Assembly (NCBI GenBank): GCA_002420105.1 | Contig: DIHJ01000071.1 | Location: 4,794 to 23,999 of the forward strand | DNA length: 19,206 nt | From: Nitrospira sp. UBA5699 | Lineage (GTDB): Bacteria; Nitrospirota; Nitrospiria; Nitrospirales; Nitrospiraceae | Direction: 5' to 3' | Shown: in pieces, positions 1 through 7,159 of the stretch | Layout: each line of letters starts with the position of its first letter | Position numbering within the stretch: the stretch's first letter is position 1 | Program-made: the position numbers and the translations under genes | The notes under the pieces: generated by a model | What the model saw: only the letters and a program-made list of their open reading frames with translations | What the model was told of the DNA's origin: nothing | Database searches by the model: none

Positions 1-208
1 GTCTGTACCGCGACTTACCGGCAGGGCCGGCCGGAGAGCCGTCGATGGGAGCGGAGGTCGGCTGCGAGATTCTGGAGGCCGTCGCGAGATGTCGCGGCGG
101 CCCTTGCGATGCAGAAGCGCCTCTATGCGGCGGGGATTCTGAGAAAACGGAACGTCAACGGGCCGGCCGACGGCGAGAAATTCCCCGCCGACCGGCCCGA
201 CTCACATG
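1..208. other. Left-edge stretch with no recognisable gene
   Basis: No reading frame in this stretch resembles a known protein. Frames run open through it on the plus strand, but their translations are rich in Arg, Pro and Ala, as expected for the shadow of GC-rich DNA. No start with a ribosome binding site was found. It lies downstream of the minus-strand gene ending at 209 and contains the inverted repeat at 160-198. The end of a gene lying outside the window cannot be excluded. Confidence 0.5.
160..198 (-). terminator. GC-rich inverted repeat after the SUMF1-like gene
   Basis: The outer arms GGGCCGG (160-166) and CCGGCCC (192-198) pair perfectly. Inner arms CGGCG (171-175) and CGCCG (186-190) extend the hairpin across a small asymmetric bulge. 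It starts 11 bases after the stop codon of the minus-strand gene ending at 209, so a transcription-end role is plausible. There is no T tract directly after the stem on the minus strand, only TTTTC about ten bases on. It is therefore not a textbook intrinsic terminator. Confidence 0.35.
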
Positions 209-1159
209 TCACTGTGCGCTCGTCTGTCGCGGTGTCGCGTCCGACGGCGGCTCTCCCGCCCCGTCCGTCGCGTCTTTTGCACAGCGGAAGCCCAGCCAGT
301 TCATCGAGGTCTTGGGATCGGTCCCGTTCCGCTGCGACACGCGCACGCTCGGGGTGCTGTCGATCCAGCCGCCGCCGCGGAAGGCCTTCTGCGTGCCCTT
401 CTCAGGCCCCTTGGGATTCCGGTTCGGCGCCGTCTTGTAGTAATCCTTGTCGTACCAGTCGGCCACCCACTCGGCCACGTTGCCGCCCATCTGGAACAGG
501 CCGTAGGGGCTGACGGAATTGTCGTACTTGAACACGGAGATAATCGGCGGGTAGAGCAGCAACCGTTCGGGACGGTCGCGCACCGGCCCGGAGAGCCCGC
601 CCCTGCCGTAATTGGCGCGCGAGAGGCCGGCCATCTCGTTCCCCCAGGGATAAATGCGCGCGTCCGCATCGCCCCGGGCCGCTTTCTCCCACTCCGCCTC
701 CGTCGGCAGCCGCTTGCCCGCCCAGCGGCAGTACTCGTCGGCTTCGTACCAGGTCACGTGCATGATGGGGTGGGCCACCATCGTCTCCTGGAAATTGCCC
801 CCGTCGAACTTCCAATCCACCTGCGGGGGCCGGTTCGTGGCCAGCACGAACTTGAGATACTGCACGGTCGTCACCTCGTACTTGTCGATGTCGTAGGCGT
901 CCAGATAGACCCTCCGTTGCGGGAGTTCGACCAGATAGGCATTGCGATCGACCTTCTTGTCGCTCCCCATCGTGAACTCGCCGGCGGGAATGCGCACCAT
1001 CTCGTCGTAGGCGGGCAGCTTCACGCGTTCCGCGGCGAGCTTTTTCCCCTCCGCCGTCCACTCCTGCTTGACGTCGCCCACATCCATGGCCTGCGCCATC
1101 CCGCCGACTGCCAGAAACCCCATGGCGGCCATCCCGAGCACAAATCCTCTGCTCCCCAC
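209..1159 (-). CDS. Exported SUMF1/FGE-fold protein, probably non-catalytic
   Basis: The protein (316 aa) has a signal peptide (residues 1-24, ending GGMAQA) and then one formylglycine-generating-enzyme-type (SUMF1) domain. Family motifs are clear: PAGEFTMGS, YEVTTVQY, HVTWYEADEYCRWAGKRLP, TEAEWEKAARG, YPWGNE, YGLFQMGGNVAEWVADWY and the C-terminal LGFRCAKD. True FGE enzymes have a cysteine pair shortly before the final GFRCA motif. Here that stretch (AFRGGGWIDSTPSVRVS) has none, and the only two cysteines lie in the CRWAG and GFRCA motifs. Formylglycine formation is therefore unlikely, and a binding or structural role is inferred. A GTG start at 1159 was chosen because AGGAGG sits nine bases upstream. 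A TTG at 1165 is also possible but is only three bases from that site. The gene follows the LolA-like gene closely, so they probably form an operon. Confidence 0.85.
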   Translation of the reverse strand: MGSRGFVLGMAAMGFLAVGGMAQAMDVGDVKQEWTAEGKKLAAERVKLPAYDEMVRIPAGEFTMGSDKKVDRNAYLVELPQRRVYLDAYDIDKYEVTTVQYLKFVLATNRPPQVDWKFDGGNFQETMVAHPIMHVTWYEADEYCRWAGKRLPTEAEWEKAARGDADARIYPWGNEMAGLSRANYGRGGLSGPVRDRPERLLLYPPIISVFKYDNSVSPYGLFQMGGNVAEWVADWYDKDYYKTAPNRNPKGPEKGTQKAFRGGGWIDSTPSVRVSQRNGTDPKTSMNWLGFRCAKDATDGAGEPPSDATPRQTSAQ

Positions 1160-1192
1160 GATCAATCCCCTCCTTGTTACGCGGACCGTCCC

Positions 1193-1786
1193 TCACATCC
1201 CCTGTTCCGGCGGCTCATTCGGCGCCGGTTTCTCGAACTCTTCCAGCGGCTGGAAATTCACCGGCAGGTTGAACAGATAGTCCGACACCGCCCGCAGCTT
1301 CACATGCTGGTATTCCACGATCCAGCTGCCGTCTTTCTTCGCCAGCTTCATCGGAAAATGGATATCCGTCGCCACCCATTGGTAATAGACTTCCACCCGC
1401 TCCCCTTGCTTCGTCGTCACTTCGAACAGGGTCGTCGGATGCCCCTCGCGCTGCTCCGTGCCGATCTCCTGCCGCGACACCTCGCCGTCGAGTCTTTCGG
1501 TCACCCGGAGATCCTGCTCCGGATCGTACGGCACGGTCTTGAAGTGCTTCATCCGCGAGAGGAGCAGCCACACGACCTGCTTGTCCTTGCGGACGATGCT
1601 GACGTTGACCGGCCCCATCGAATGATGTTCGATGCGCCACATCTGGTCGCGGTAATAGATGACGGCCTTGTGCGTCCGCCCGTCGATCTTGGTGATCTGA
1701 TCCGCCGTGAACTCGAGCGCCGGGGCGGGGGAGCTTACGGAGAGCCAGATTCCGAGTGCCGGTCCGATGATCAGCCAGTGTCTCAT
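1193..1786 (-). CDS. Exported LolA-like / DUF4412-type protein
   Basis: The protein has 197 residues. A signal peptide (about 1-23, ending APALEF) is followed by repeated short beta strands: FTADQITKIDGRTHKAVIYYRDQMWRIEH, then VSIVRKDKQVVWLLL, then the PTTLFEV and VEVYYQWVA strands. This resembles the half-barrel of LolA/LolB-type and DUF4412 proteins, which bind lipid or lipoprotein chains in the periplasm. That assignment rests on fold style and is not certain. There is no lipobox cysteine, so it should be soluble and periplasmic. The ATG at 1786 is preceded by TAGGAT six bases upstream, which reads either as a weak AGGA ribosome site or as a -10 element. The SUMF1-like gene starts 30-odd bases after its stop, and the two are likely co-transcribed. 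Confidence 0.75.
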   Translation of the reverse strand: MRHWLIIGPALGIWLSVSSPAPALEFTADQITKIDGRTHKAVIYYRDQMWRIEHHSMGPVNVSIVRKDKQVVWLLLSRMKHFKTVPYDPEQDLRVTERLDGEVSRQEIGTEQREGHPTTLFEVTTKQGERVEVYYQWVATDIHFPMKLAKKDGSWIVEYQHVKLRAVSDYLFNLPVNFQPLEEFEKPAPNEPPEQGM

Positions 1787-1792
1787 GCGGGC

Positions 1793-1798
1793 ATCCTA
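1793..1798 (-). promoter_or_regulatory. TAGGAT, possible -10 six bases before a start codon
   Basis: On the minus strand TAGGAT is followed by GCCCGC and then the ATG at 1786. The spacing matches that expected of a leaderless promoter and recurs at 4674-4679. AGGA inside it could instead be a ribosome binding site with seven-base spacing. No convincing -35 was seen. Confidence 0.3.
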
Positions 1799-1853
1799 AC
1801 ATAGAGCGGGGTCCCGGTTTCCAGTTTGCCGGCGGCGTTTCCGCGCGGCGCGA

Positions 1854-2855
1854 TCACGGGATCGTCAGCACGCCCGCTCCCCTGATCGAGCCGGCCTTCA
1901 ACGCCTGCAGCGCCCGATTCGCCTCGGCCAACGGAAATTGTTTCGTACGGGGCCTGATCGGAATCGCCGCGGCCTCGCGCAGGAGATCGAGCCCGTCCTG
2001 TCTCGTATTGGCCGTCACGCTCCGGATCACCCGCTCGCCGAATACCTCACGATCGTAATCGAGCGCGGGGATCGGACTCATATGGATGCCTGCCAGAGCC
2101 AGCGTCCCGCCCCGTTCCAGCGCGCGGAGCGCCGGAGGGACCAGCTCGCCGGCCGGGGCGAAGATGATCGATCCATGCAGCGGAACCGGAGGAGGGTCCG
2201 ATGCCCCGCCGACCCAACGGGCCCCGAGCTCGCGTGCGAGCGCCTGATGTTCCGGCTTGAGGGAGCAGACGTAGATGTCGCAGCCCCGATGCCGCGCGAT
2301 CTGGATCGCAATGTGGGCGGACGCGCCGAACCCGTACAGGCCGAGCCGTTGACCCGGTTGAATCCCGCTCAGGCGCAACGCGCGGTAGCCGATAATCCCC
2401 GCGCACAGCAACGGCGCCGCTTCTTCATCGGCAAAGACCGGGGGAATCGGGTAGGCAAACAGGGCCGGCACCACGGCATACTCCGCATAGCCGCCGTCGC
2501 GCTGATAGCCGGTAAACCGCGCGCCCGGACAGAGGTTCTCCCGGCCGCTCGTACAAAATTCACACCGGCCGCACGTTCCCTGCAGCCAGGCGATGCCGAC
2601 CCGCTCGCCCGCCGTTCTCCCGGTCACGCCGGGACCGACGCGGCTGATGACGCCGACCGCCTGATGGCCGGGGATCAGCGGCAGCTTGGGACGCGCGAGT
2701 TCGCCTTCGATCACATGCAGGTCGGTCCGGCAAATGCCGCAGACCGTCAACCGGACCAGGACCTCTCCCGGCCCCGGCTGCGGGACCGGAACGTCGCGCG
2801 CTTGCAACGGGGAGGTGTTCACATCCGCCGGGCGGGAAAGCACCATCGCGTTCAT
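1854..2855 (-). CDS. Zinc-dependent alcohol dehydrogenase (MDR family)
   Basis: The 333-residue protein is a medium-chain NAD(P)-dependent dehydrogenase. Catalytic zinc ligands are visible as Cys42 (CGICRTDLH), His64 (GHQ, where many relatives have GHE) and Cys151 (LLCAG). Structural zinc is held by Cys95, 98, 101 and 109. The Rossmann nucleotide loop is GLYGFGASAH (172-181). The GICRTDLH plus YGFGASAH pattern fits the bacterial zinc-binding alcohol dehydrogenase subfamily I know as TIGR02822 (from memory). Substrate is probably a primary alcohol or aldehyde; the sequence does not fix it. The ATG at 2855 has no Shine-Dalgarno sequence. It lies downstream of the YceI gene on the same strand with about 150 bases between them, so operon membership is uncertain. 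Confidence 0.92.
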   Translation of the reverse strand: MNAMVLSRPADVNTSPLQARDVPVPQPGPGEVLVRLTVCGICRTDLHVIEGELARPKLPLIPGHQAVGVISRVGPGVTGRTAGERVGIAWLQGTCGRCEFCTSGRENLCPGARFTGYQRDGGYAEYAVVPALFAYPIPPVFADEEAAPLLCAGIIGYRALRLSGIQPGQRLGLYGFGASAHIAIQIARHRGCDIYVCSLKPEHQALARELGARWVGGASDPPPVPLHGSIIFAPAGELVPPALRALERGGTLALAGIHMSPIPALDYDREVFGERVIRSVTANTRQDGLDLLREAAAIPIRPRTKQFPLAEANRALQALKAGSIRGAGVLTIP

Positions 2856-3009
2856 TGTCGTCGAGATAGTCCGTGGAATGGCGAGCCGGTCGTCAGCCTC
2901 CGATCCGCTCCCCTTGAGCAGATCGAGCAGGCGAGGGAATTACGTCGGGCTGGCGTCTTGTCCTCTCATCATGGCTCACACTCGCCCCTGGCATTTCACG
3001 CCTCCCGCC

Positions 3010-3621
3010 TTACGGTTTGGCTTTGATACATTCGATGTCGAGCTTGAGGAACACCTCATCGCCGACGACGAGCCCGCCGCTGTCCAAGGTTTTGTTCCAC
3101 ACCATGCCGAAATCCTTGCGGTTCAACTTCCCTTCCGCCGTGAACCCGGCTCTGGTGTTGCCCCACGGGTCCTTGGTCGTTCCGTTGAAGTGTCCCGTCA
3201 ACGTGACGTCCCTGGTAACCCCGTGCAGCGTCAACTCCCCCACGGCCTCGTAGCCTTCCGTCGTTTTCTTGTAATTCTTCATCTTGTAGGTCATGACGGG
3301 ATACTTCCCGACGTCGAAGAAGTCCGGATTTCTCAGGTGGGCATCGCGTTTTTCATGATTGGTGTTCACCGACGCCGTGTTGATCCTCCCCTCGATCGAT
3401 GTGACCGTGCCGGCGTCCGCGTCCATGTCGATGAACCCCTGATAGTCGGTGAAACGGCCCGTCGTCTTCGACACGACCATGTGCGTCACGCGAAATTCGA
3501 TCGTCGAGTGCTCCGGATCCACGTTCCACCGGGCCGGTTCGGCCAGACCGACCGCCGGAAGCCAGCACAGCCAGGCGAACAACCCCGGGACACAGATCCC
3601 TTTCACCGTTCCTCTCGTCAT
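3010..3621 (-). CDS. YceI family periplasmic protein
   Basis: The 203-residue protein has a signal peptide (1-27, ending VGLA) and then a full YceI lipocalin-like beta-barrel. Diagnostic segments are WNVDPEHSTIEFRVTHMVVSK, the RDAHLRNPDFFDVGKYP loop, GELTLHGVTRDVTLTG, and GFTAEGKLNRKDFGM near the end. YceI barrels bind isoprenoid-type or other amphiphilic lipids in the periplasm. The ligand here is unknown. The ATG at 3621 is preceded by GAAGGGGAT at a workable distance. It starts 56 bases after the TonB-like gene and may be co-transcribed with it. Confidence 0.95.
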   Translation of the reverse strand: MTRGTVKGICVPGLFAWLCWLPAVGLAEPARWNVDPEHSTIEFRVTHMVVSKTTGRFTDYQGFIDMDADAGTVTSIEGRINTASVNTNHEKRDAHLRNPDFFDVGKYPVMTYKMKNYKKTTEGYEAVGELTLHGVTRDVTLTGHFNGTTKDPWGNTRAGFTAEGKLNRKDFGMVWNKTLDSGGLVVGDEVFLKLDIECIKAKP

Positions 3622-3677
3622 GCATCATCCCCTTCGTCTGTCGAGCCGCCGGCCGATCGCACTCGATCATGGTGGTC

Positions 3678-4667
3678 CTACTTTTTGGAAGCCGGAGGCG
3701 GGGCATCCGCCTTGCCGTCCGACGGATTCGTCACGGACTGTACCTCGCGCGGCTTGGCCCGGGCGCCGGTCCGCATCCGGACGTGGACATCGACCGCCTC
3801 CTCGCCCAGTTCGGCGGGGAAAGGAGGAAAGGGTTGGGCGTTCACGACCGCGTAGATACCGGCCTCGTCGATCTCCCGCGCCCCGGACCCCTTCTCGATC
3901 TCGATCAACTGCGCCCGCCCGTTGGGATACAACCGGAAATGGACCTTGACGGTTTCGCTGCTGGGGCCGCGACGGACATACCGGACCTGCCGGGCCCAGC
4001 TTCGGCTGACCAGATAGCTCACATGCTGCCAGTAGGCCTTGCCCCTGGCCGGATCGGCCAACGGCATCAGATCCTCCTCGGCCAGCGCGGCGGCGGAGAC
4101 CGGGTTCACGTCGGGCTGGGCTTCATCCATGATGACGAGATCGCCGGTCGGGGGTTCCTCGGGACGCACGGGCGCCGCTTCGCTCGTTTCGCCCGGCGGC
4201 TCCTGGCGATCGAGGGTGACGTAGACGATGCGCTTCATGAAGCGTTCGAGCTTGTCCTGCCGGAATCTGGCGAAGGTGACCTGGATGCGGGCCGCTTTCG
4301 GTTGCACCGACGTGCGGCTCATCGGGATCGGTTCGAGCGTGACGACGGCCTTCAGCGTCGATGACTCGGCATCCGGTTCGAGCGTGACGGTCTGAGGCTC
4401 GAAGAGAATGGACTCGCAGAGCGCGACGACCGGTACGGACCCTTGAGAGACTCCGCCCAGGGTGATCGACAGGGTCAGCGTCTTGCCGGTTTGGAGATCC
4501 CCCGTTGAATCCTGCTGATCCAGCGAAAAGTGCGCCCATCGTTTGACCGGCCCGGGAGGGGAAGAGGAGGCGGCGGGAAAGGCCCGTTCGACGGCAATCC
4601 AGCACGGTAGCATGACACAGAGCGCCCCCGCCAGGGGCATCAGGCTTCGCCGGAACAGAGCCTTCAT
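3678..4667 (-). CDS. Exported protein with TonB/TolA-type C-terminal domain
   Basis: The protein has 329 residues. A hydrophobic N-terminal segment (about 5-27) is a signal anchor or signal peptide. Residues 45-155 are beta-rich (VKRWAHFSLDQQDSTGDLQ, LTLSITLGGV, RIQVTFARFR) and not recognised. Residues 156-205 are an acidic, Pro-rich linker. Residues 212-300 look like a TonB/TolA C-terminal domain: a helix with SRSWARQVRY, then VKVHFRLYPNGRAQLIEIEKGSG, DEAGIYAVVNAQPFPPFP and VDVHVRM. The segment with a Pro-rich linker before a TonB-C domain argues for a periplasm-spanning envelope protein. No ExbB/ExbD or receptor gene is nearby, so energy transduction is only a guess. The ATG at 4667 faces tdh across a 91-base divergent region. 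Confidence 0.72.
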   Translation of the reverse strand: MKALFRRSLMPLAGALCVMLPCWIAVERAFPAASSSPPGPVKRWAHFSLDQQDSTGDLQTGKTLTLSITLGGVSQGSVPVVALCESILFEPQTVTLEPDAESSTLKAVVTLEPIPMSRTSVQPKAARIQVTFARFRQDKLERFMKRIVYVTLDRQEPPGETSEAAPVRPEEPPTGDLVIMDEAQPDVNPVSAAALAEEDLMPLADPARGKAYWQHVSYLVSRSWARQVRYVRRGPSSETVKVHFRLYPNGRAQLIEIEKGSGAREIDEAGIYAVVNAQPFPPFPAELGEEAVDVHVRMRTGARAKPREVQSVTNPSDGKADAPPPASKK

Positions 4668-4673
4668 GGCGGC

Positions 4674-4703
4674 ATCCTACCTAGGCCGCGGACCCTCCTG
4701 CAA
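4674..4703 (-). promoter_or_regulatory. Candidate promoter of the TonB-C protein
   Basis: On the minus strand TTGCAG (4703-4698) and TAGGAT (4679-4674) are 18 bases apart. TAGGAT ends six bases before the ATG at 4667, so transcription would begin at or near the start codon. Both hexamers are only partial matches to the sigma-70 consensus, and AGGA can also be read as a ribosome binding site. Confidence 0.35.
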
Positions 4704-4722
4704 CCCGATTCTTGCCCCGCGG

Positions 4723-4752
4723 TTAGGCAAGACCGGCCGAGTGTTATACAAT
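4723..4752 (+). promoter_or_regulatory. Candidate near-leaderless promoter of tdh
   Basis: TGTTATACAAT (4742-4752) offers an extended -10 (TG, one base, TATACA) and an overlapping TACAAT that ends six bases before the ATG at 4759. A weak -35 (TTAGGC, 4723-4728) lies 16 bases before TATACA. There is no Shine-Dalgarno sequence in the GGGGGC that separates it from the start codon. Initiation here would give a leader of about zero to two bases. Confidence 0.45.
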
Positions 4753-4758
4753 GGGGGC

Positions 4759-5793
4759 ATGCGGGCGCTTGTCAAAATGTCGGCGGAGCCCGGATTGACC
4801 GCCGCCACCCGTCCCGACCCGGCCCCGGGACCCCGCGATGCCGTGATCCGCGTGAAGGCCACGTCGCTCTGCGGCACCGACGCGCACATCTACAACTGGG
4901 ATCCCTGGGCCCACAGCCGTGTGCACCCGCCGCGGATCATCGGCCACGAAATGTGCGGCGAGGTCGTCGCGATCGGAGCGGAGGTCTCGCGCGTGCGGGT
5001 GGGGGATTACGTCGCGGCCGAGTCGCACCTGACCTGCGGGGTCTGCTTCCAATGCCGGACCGGGCAGGCGCACGTCTGCAAGAACTACCGCATCCTCGGG
5101 ATTGACCGCGACGGATCGTTCGCGGAATATGTCGTGCTGCCCGAGACCGTGTTATGGAACACCTCCCCGGCGATTCCTCCGGAATTCGCCTCCGTTCAGG
5201 AACCGCTCGGGAACGCGGTGGACGCGGCGCTGGCCGAAGACCTCACCGGCCACACGGTCCTGATCACCGGCTGCGGGCCGACCGGCCTCTTTTCGGCCGC
5301 CGTGGCGCGGACTGCCGGGGCCGCCACGATCATCGCCTCGGACGTCAGCGACTACCGCCTCAACCTGGCCAAACAGGTCGGCGTCGATCACGTGCTGAAT
5401 GCGAAGACCGACTCGCCGGCGGCGATCGCCGCCGCCATTCGCGACATCACGGAGGGCGAAGGCGTCGACGCTTCGCTGGAAATGTCCGGGAACCCGAACG
5501 CGTTGCACCAGGCTTTCAGCGCCGTCAAGAACGGCGGGCGCGTCACCCTTTTCGGAATTCCCACCGGATCCATCAGTTTCGATCTGGCCAACGAGATCAT
5601 CTTCAAGGGCATCCGAGTCCACGGGATCACAGGACGGCGGCTGTTCGGAACCTGGTACCGGCTGGCCGGGCTCTTCAAGGCGGGGCTCAACATCAAGCCG
5701 GTCATCACCCATACGTTTCCCCTGAGCGAGTTCGCCAAGGGGTTCGAGTTGATCAACTCCGGCCAATGCGGGAAAGTCGTTCTGTTCCCTTGA
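4759..5793 (+). CDS. tdh: L-threonine 3-dehydrogenase
   Basis: The protein oxidises L-threonine to 2-amino-3-ketobutyrate with NAD+ in the cytoplasm, the first step of threonine breakdown to glycine. The start at 4759 gives MRALVKMSAEPGL, which aligns with the family N-terminus, and 344 residues against 341 in E. coli. Catalytic zinc ligands Cys38 (SLCGTDAHIYNWD), His63 and Glu64 (GHE) sit where expected. Structural zinc cysteines are 93, 96, 99 and 107. The NAD loop is TGCGPTGLFSAAVA (from 170), and FKGIRVHGITGRRLFGTWY near the C-terminus is typical of Tdh. The reading frame extends upstream of 4759, but that part matches nothing. The partner kbl follows, which confirms the role. Confidence 0.96.
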   Translation: MRALVKMSAEPGLTAATRPDPAPGPRDAVIRVKATSLCGTDAHIYNWDPWAHSRVHPPRIIGHEMCGEVVAIGAEVSRVRVGDYVAAESHLTCGVCFQCRTGQAHVCKNYRILGIDRDGSFAEYVVLPETVLWNTSPAIPPEFASVQEPLGNAVDAALAEDLTGHTVLITGCGPTGLFSAAVARTAGAATIIASDVSDYRLNLAKQVGVDHVLNAKTDSPAAIAAAIRDITEGEGVDASLEMSGNPNALHQAFSAVKNGGRVTLFGIPTGSISFDLANEIIFKGIRVHGITGRRLFGTWYRLAGLFKAGLNIKPVITHTFPLSEFAKGFELINSGQCGKVVLFP

Positions 5794-5888
5794 CTCGCGC
5801 GAGGAGCGGGACATGCGAGAAATGTGCGACGAGCTGAATCTCCGTTTCGCGCAAGTCTCGCCCGTCACGCAGTCTCGCAAACACGATC

Positions 5889-7079
5889 ATGGCCTACGCC
5901 TCTCTCAAAACAATCCTGGACCAGCAGCTCGCCGACATCCGGGCGCGCGGCCTCTATAAAGCCGAGCGACAGCTGCTGAGCGCGCAGGGCTCGGATATCC
6001 GCGTCGCGCAGGGACATGTCTTGAACCTCTGCGCCAACAACTACCTGGGCCTGGCGAATCACCCGGAGATCGTGCGGGCGGCTACGGACGGCATGCGGCG
6101 GTACGGCTACGGCATGGCCTCGGTGCGGTTCATCTGCGGTACGCAGGACCTGCACAAACAGCTCGAACGGGCCGTCAGCGCCTTCCTGGGCACCGATGAC
6201 GCGATCCTCTACAGCTCCTGTTTCGACGCGAACGGAGGACTGTTTGAAACCCTCCTGGACGAGCGGGACGCCGTCATCAGCGATGCGCTCAACCACGCCA
6301 GCGTCATCGACGGTATCCGGCTCTGCAAGGCCAAACGGTGGCGCTACGCCCACTCCGATATGGCGGACCTCGAAGCCAGGCTGCAGGAGGCGCGCGACTG
6401 CCGCCTGCGGCTGATCGCCACGGACGGCGTGTTTTCCATGGACGGGGATCTTGCCAAACTGGACCGGATCGTCGAGCTCGCGGACCGTTACGATGCGGCC
6501 GTGATGGTGGACGACAGTCACGCGACCGGCGTCCTCGGCCGCAACGGGCGGGGCACCCCCGACCATTTCGGCGTGGCCGACCGCATCGAGATCGTCACGA
6601 GTACGTTGGGGAAGACCCTCGGCGGCGCCACGGGCGGGTTCACGACGGGGCGATCCGAGATCGTCGAGCTGCTTCGCCAGCGCTCGCGCCCCTACCTGTT
6701 TTCCAACGCGCTGCCGCCGGTCGTCGCTGCCGGCGCGCTCCGGGCGCTCGCGCTTGTGGAACAGGGCGATGCCTTGCGGACGACGCTCCATGCCAACGCG
6801 ACGTTCTTCCGTTCGCAGCTGACCGCCCTGGGATTCCGCCTGGTTCCCGGCCAGCATCCCATCATTCCCGTCATGCTGGGAGACGCGGCGCTGGCCACGT
6901 CGATGGCCGATCGATTGTTGCAGGAGGGGCTCTATGTCGTCGGTTTCAGCTATCCGGTGGTGCCGGAAGGTCAGGCGAGGATTCGGGTGCAAATGTCGTC
7001 GGCCCATACGCGCGAGCAACTCAAGCGCGCGGTCGCGGCGTTTGCCAAGGTCGGTCGAGAACTCGGGGTGATTTCGTGA
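5889..7079 (+). CDS. kbl: Glycine C-acetyltransferase (2-amino-3-ketobutyrate CoA ligase)
   Basis: This PLP enzyme cleaves the Tdh product with CoA to glycine and acetyl-CoA. It has 396 residues (E. coli Kbl has 398). Visible family features are LNLCANNYLGLANHPEIV (about 45-63), the YSSCFDANGG turn, SDALNHASVIDGIRL, the PLP-binding VDDSHATG (Asp208, His211) and the Schiff-base lysine 242 in TSTLGKTLGGA. The run SMDGDLAKLDRIVELADRY is also characteristic. The start at 5889 fits the family but lacks a Shine-Dalgarno sequence. The gap to tdh is 95 bases and contains a small reading frame with a better ribosome site (see findings). The close relatives KAS/BioF are less likely because of the tdh neighbour. 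Confidence 0.96.
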   Translation: MAYASLKTILDQQLADIRARGLYKAERQLLSAQGSDIRVAQGHVLNLCANNYLGLANHPEIVRAATDGMRRYGYGMASVRFICGTQDLHKQLERAVSAFLGTDDAILYSSCFDANGGLFETLLDERDAVISDALNHASVIDGIRLCKAKRWRYAHSDMADLEARLQEARDCRLRLIATDGVFSMDGDLAKLDRIVELADRYDAAVMVDDSHATGVLGRNGRGTPDHFGVADRIEIVTSTLGKTLGGATGGFTTGRSEIVELLRQRSRPYLFSNALPPVVAAGALRALALVEQGDALRTTLHANATFFRSQLTALGFRLVPGQHPIIPVMLGDAALATSMADRLLQEGLYVVGFSYPVVPEGQARIRVQMSSAHTREQLKRAVAAFAKVGRELGVIS

Positions 7080-7097
7080 TGCGGGCGAGAGGCGCAC

Positions 7098-7159
7098 GGC
7101 AAGGGGCCAAGACGCCTGGAGATGCGCCTCCTCCAGCCCTGCCCCCCTAGCCCCTTGCC
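7098..7159. terminator. Nested inverted repeat between convergent kbl and mlaA
   Basis: Outer arms GGCAAGGGGC (7098-7107) and GCCCCTTGCC (7150-7159) are a perfect 10-base match. An inner hairpin pairs CTGGAG with CTCCAG. It fills almost the whole gap between the two converging genes and abuts the mlaA stop codon. A bidirectional transcription barrier is likely. A run of TTATTCCTT follows on the plus strand; no T tract follows on the minus strand. Confidence 0.5.

Noticed and set aside
209..1159. Active formylglycine-generating enzyme
   Set aside because: The catalytic cysteine pair near the C-terminal GFRCA motif is missing, and no sulfatase gene is present.
206..1804. Plus-strand frame of 532 codons over the SUMF1-like and LolA-like genes
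   Set aside because: It is antisense to genes with signal peptides and family motifs, and its own translation is low in complexity with no recognisable domain.
4543..4758. N-terminal extension of tdh to an upstream start
   Set aside because: It overlaps the divergent TonB-C gene, matches nothing, and would place a foreign segment ahead of the standard Tdh start.
5865..7097. Minus-strand frame of 410 codons opposite kbl
   Set aside because: It is a shadow of the unambiguous kbl gene.
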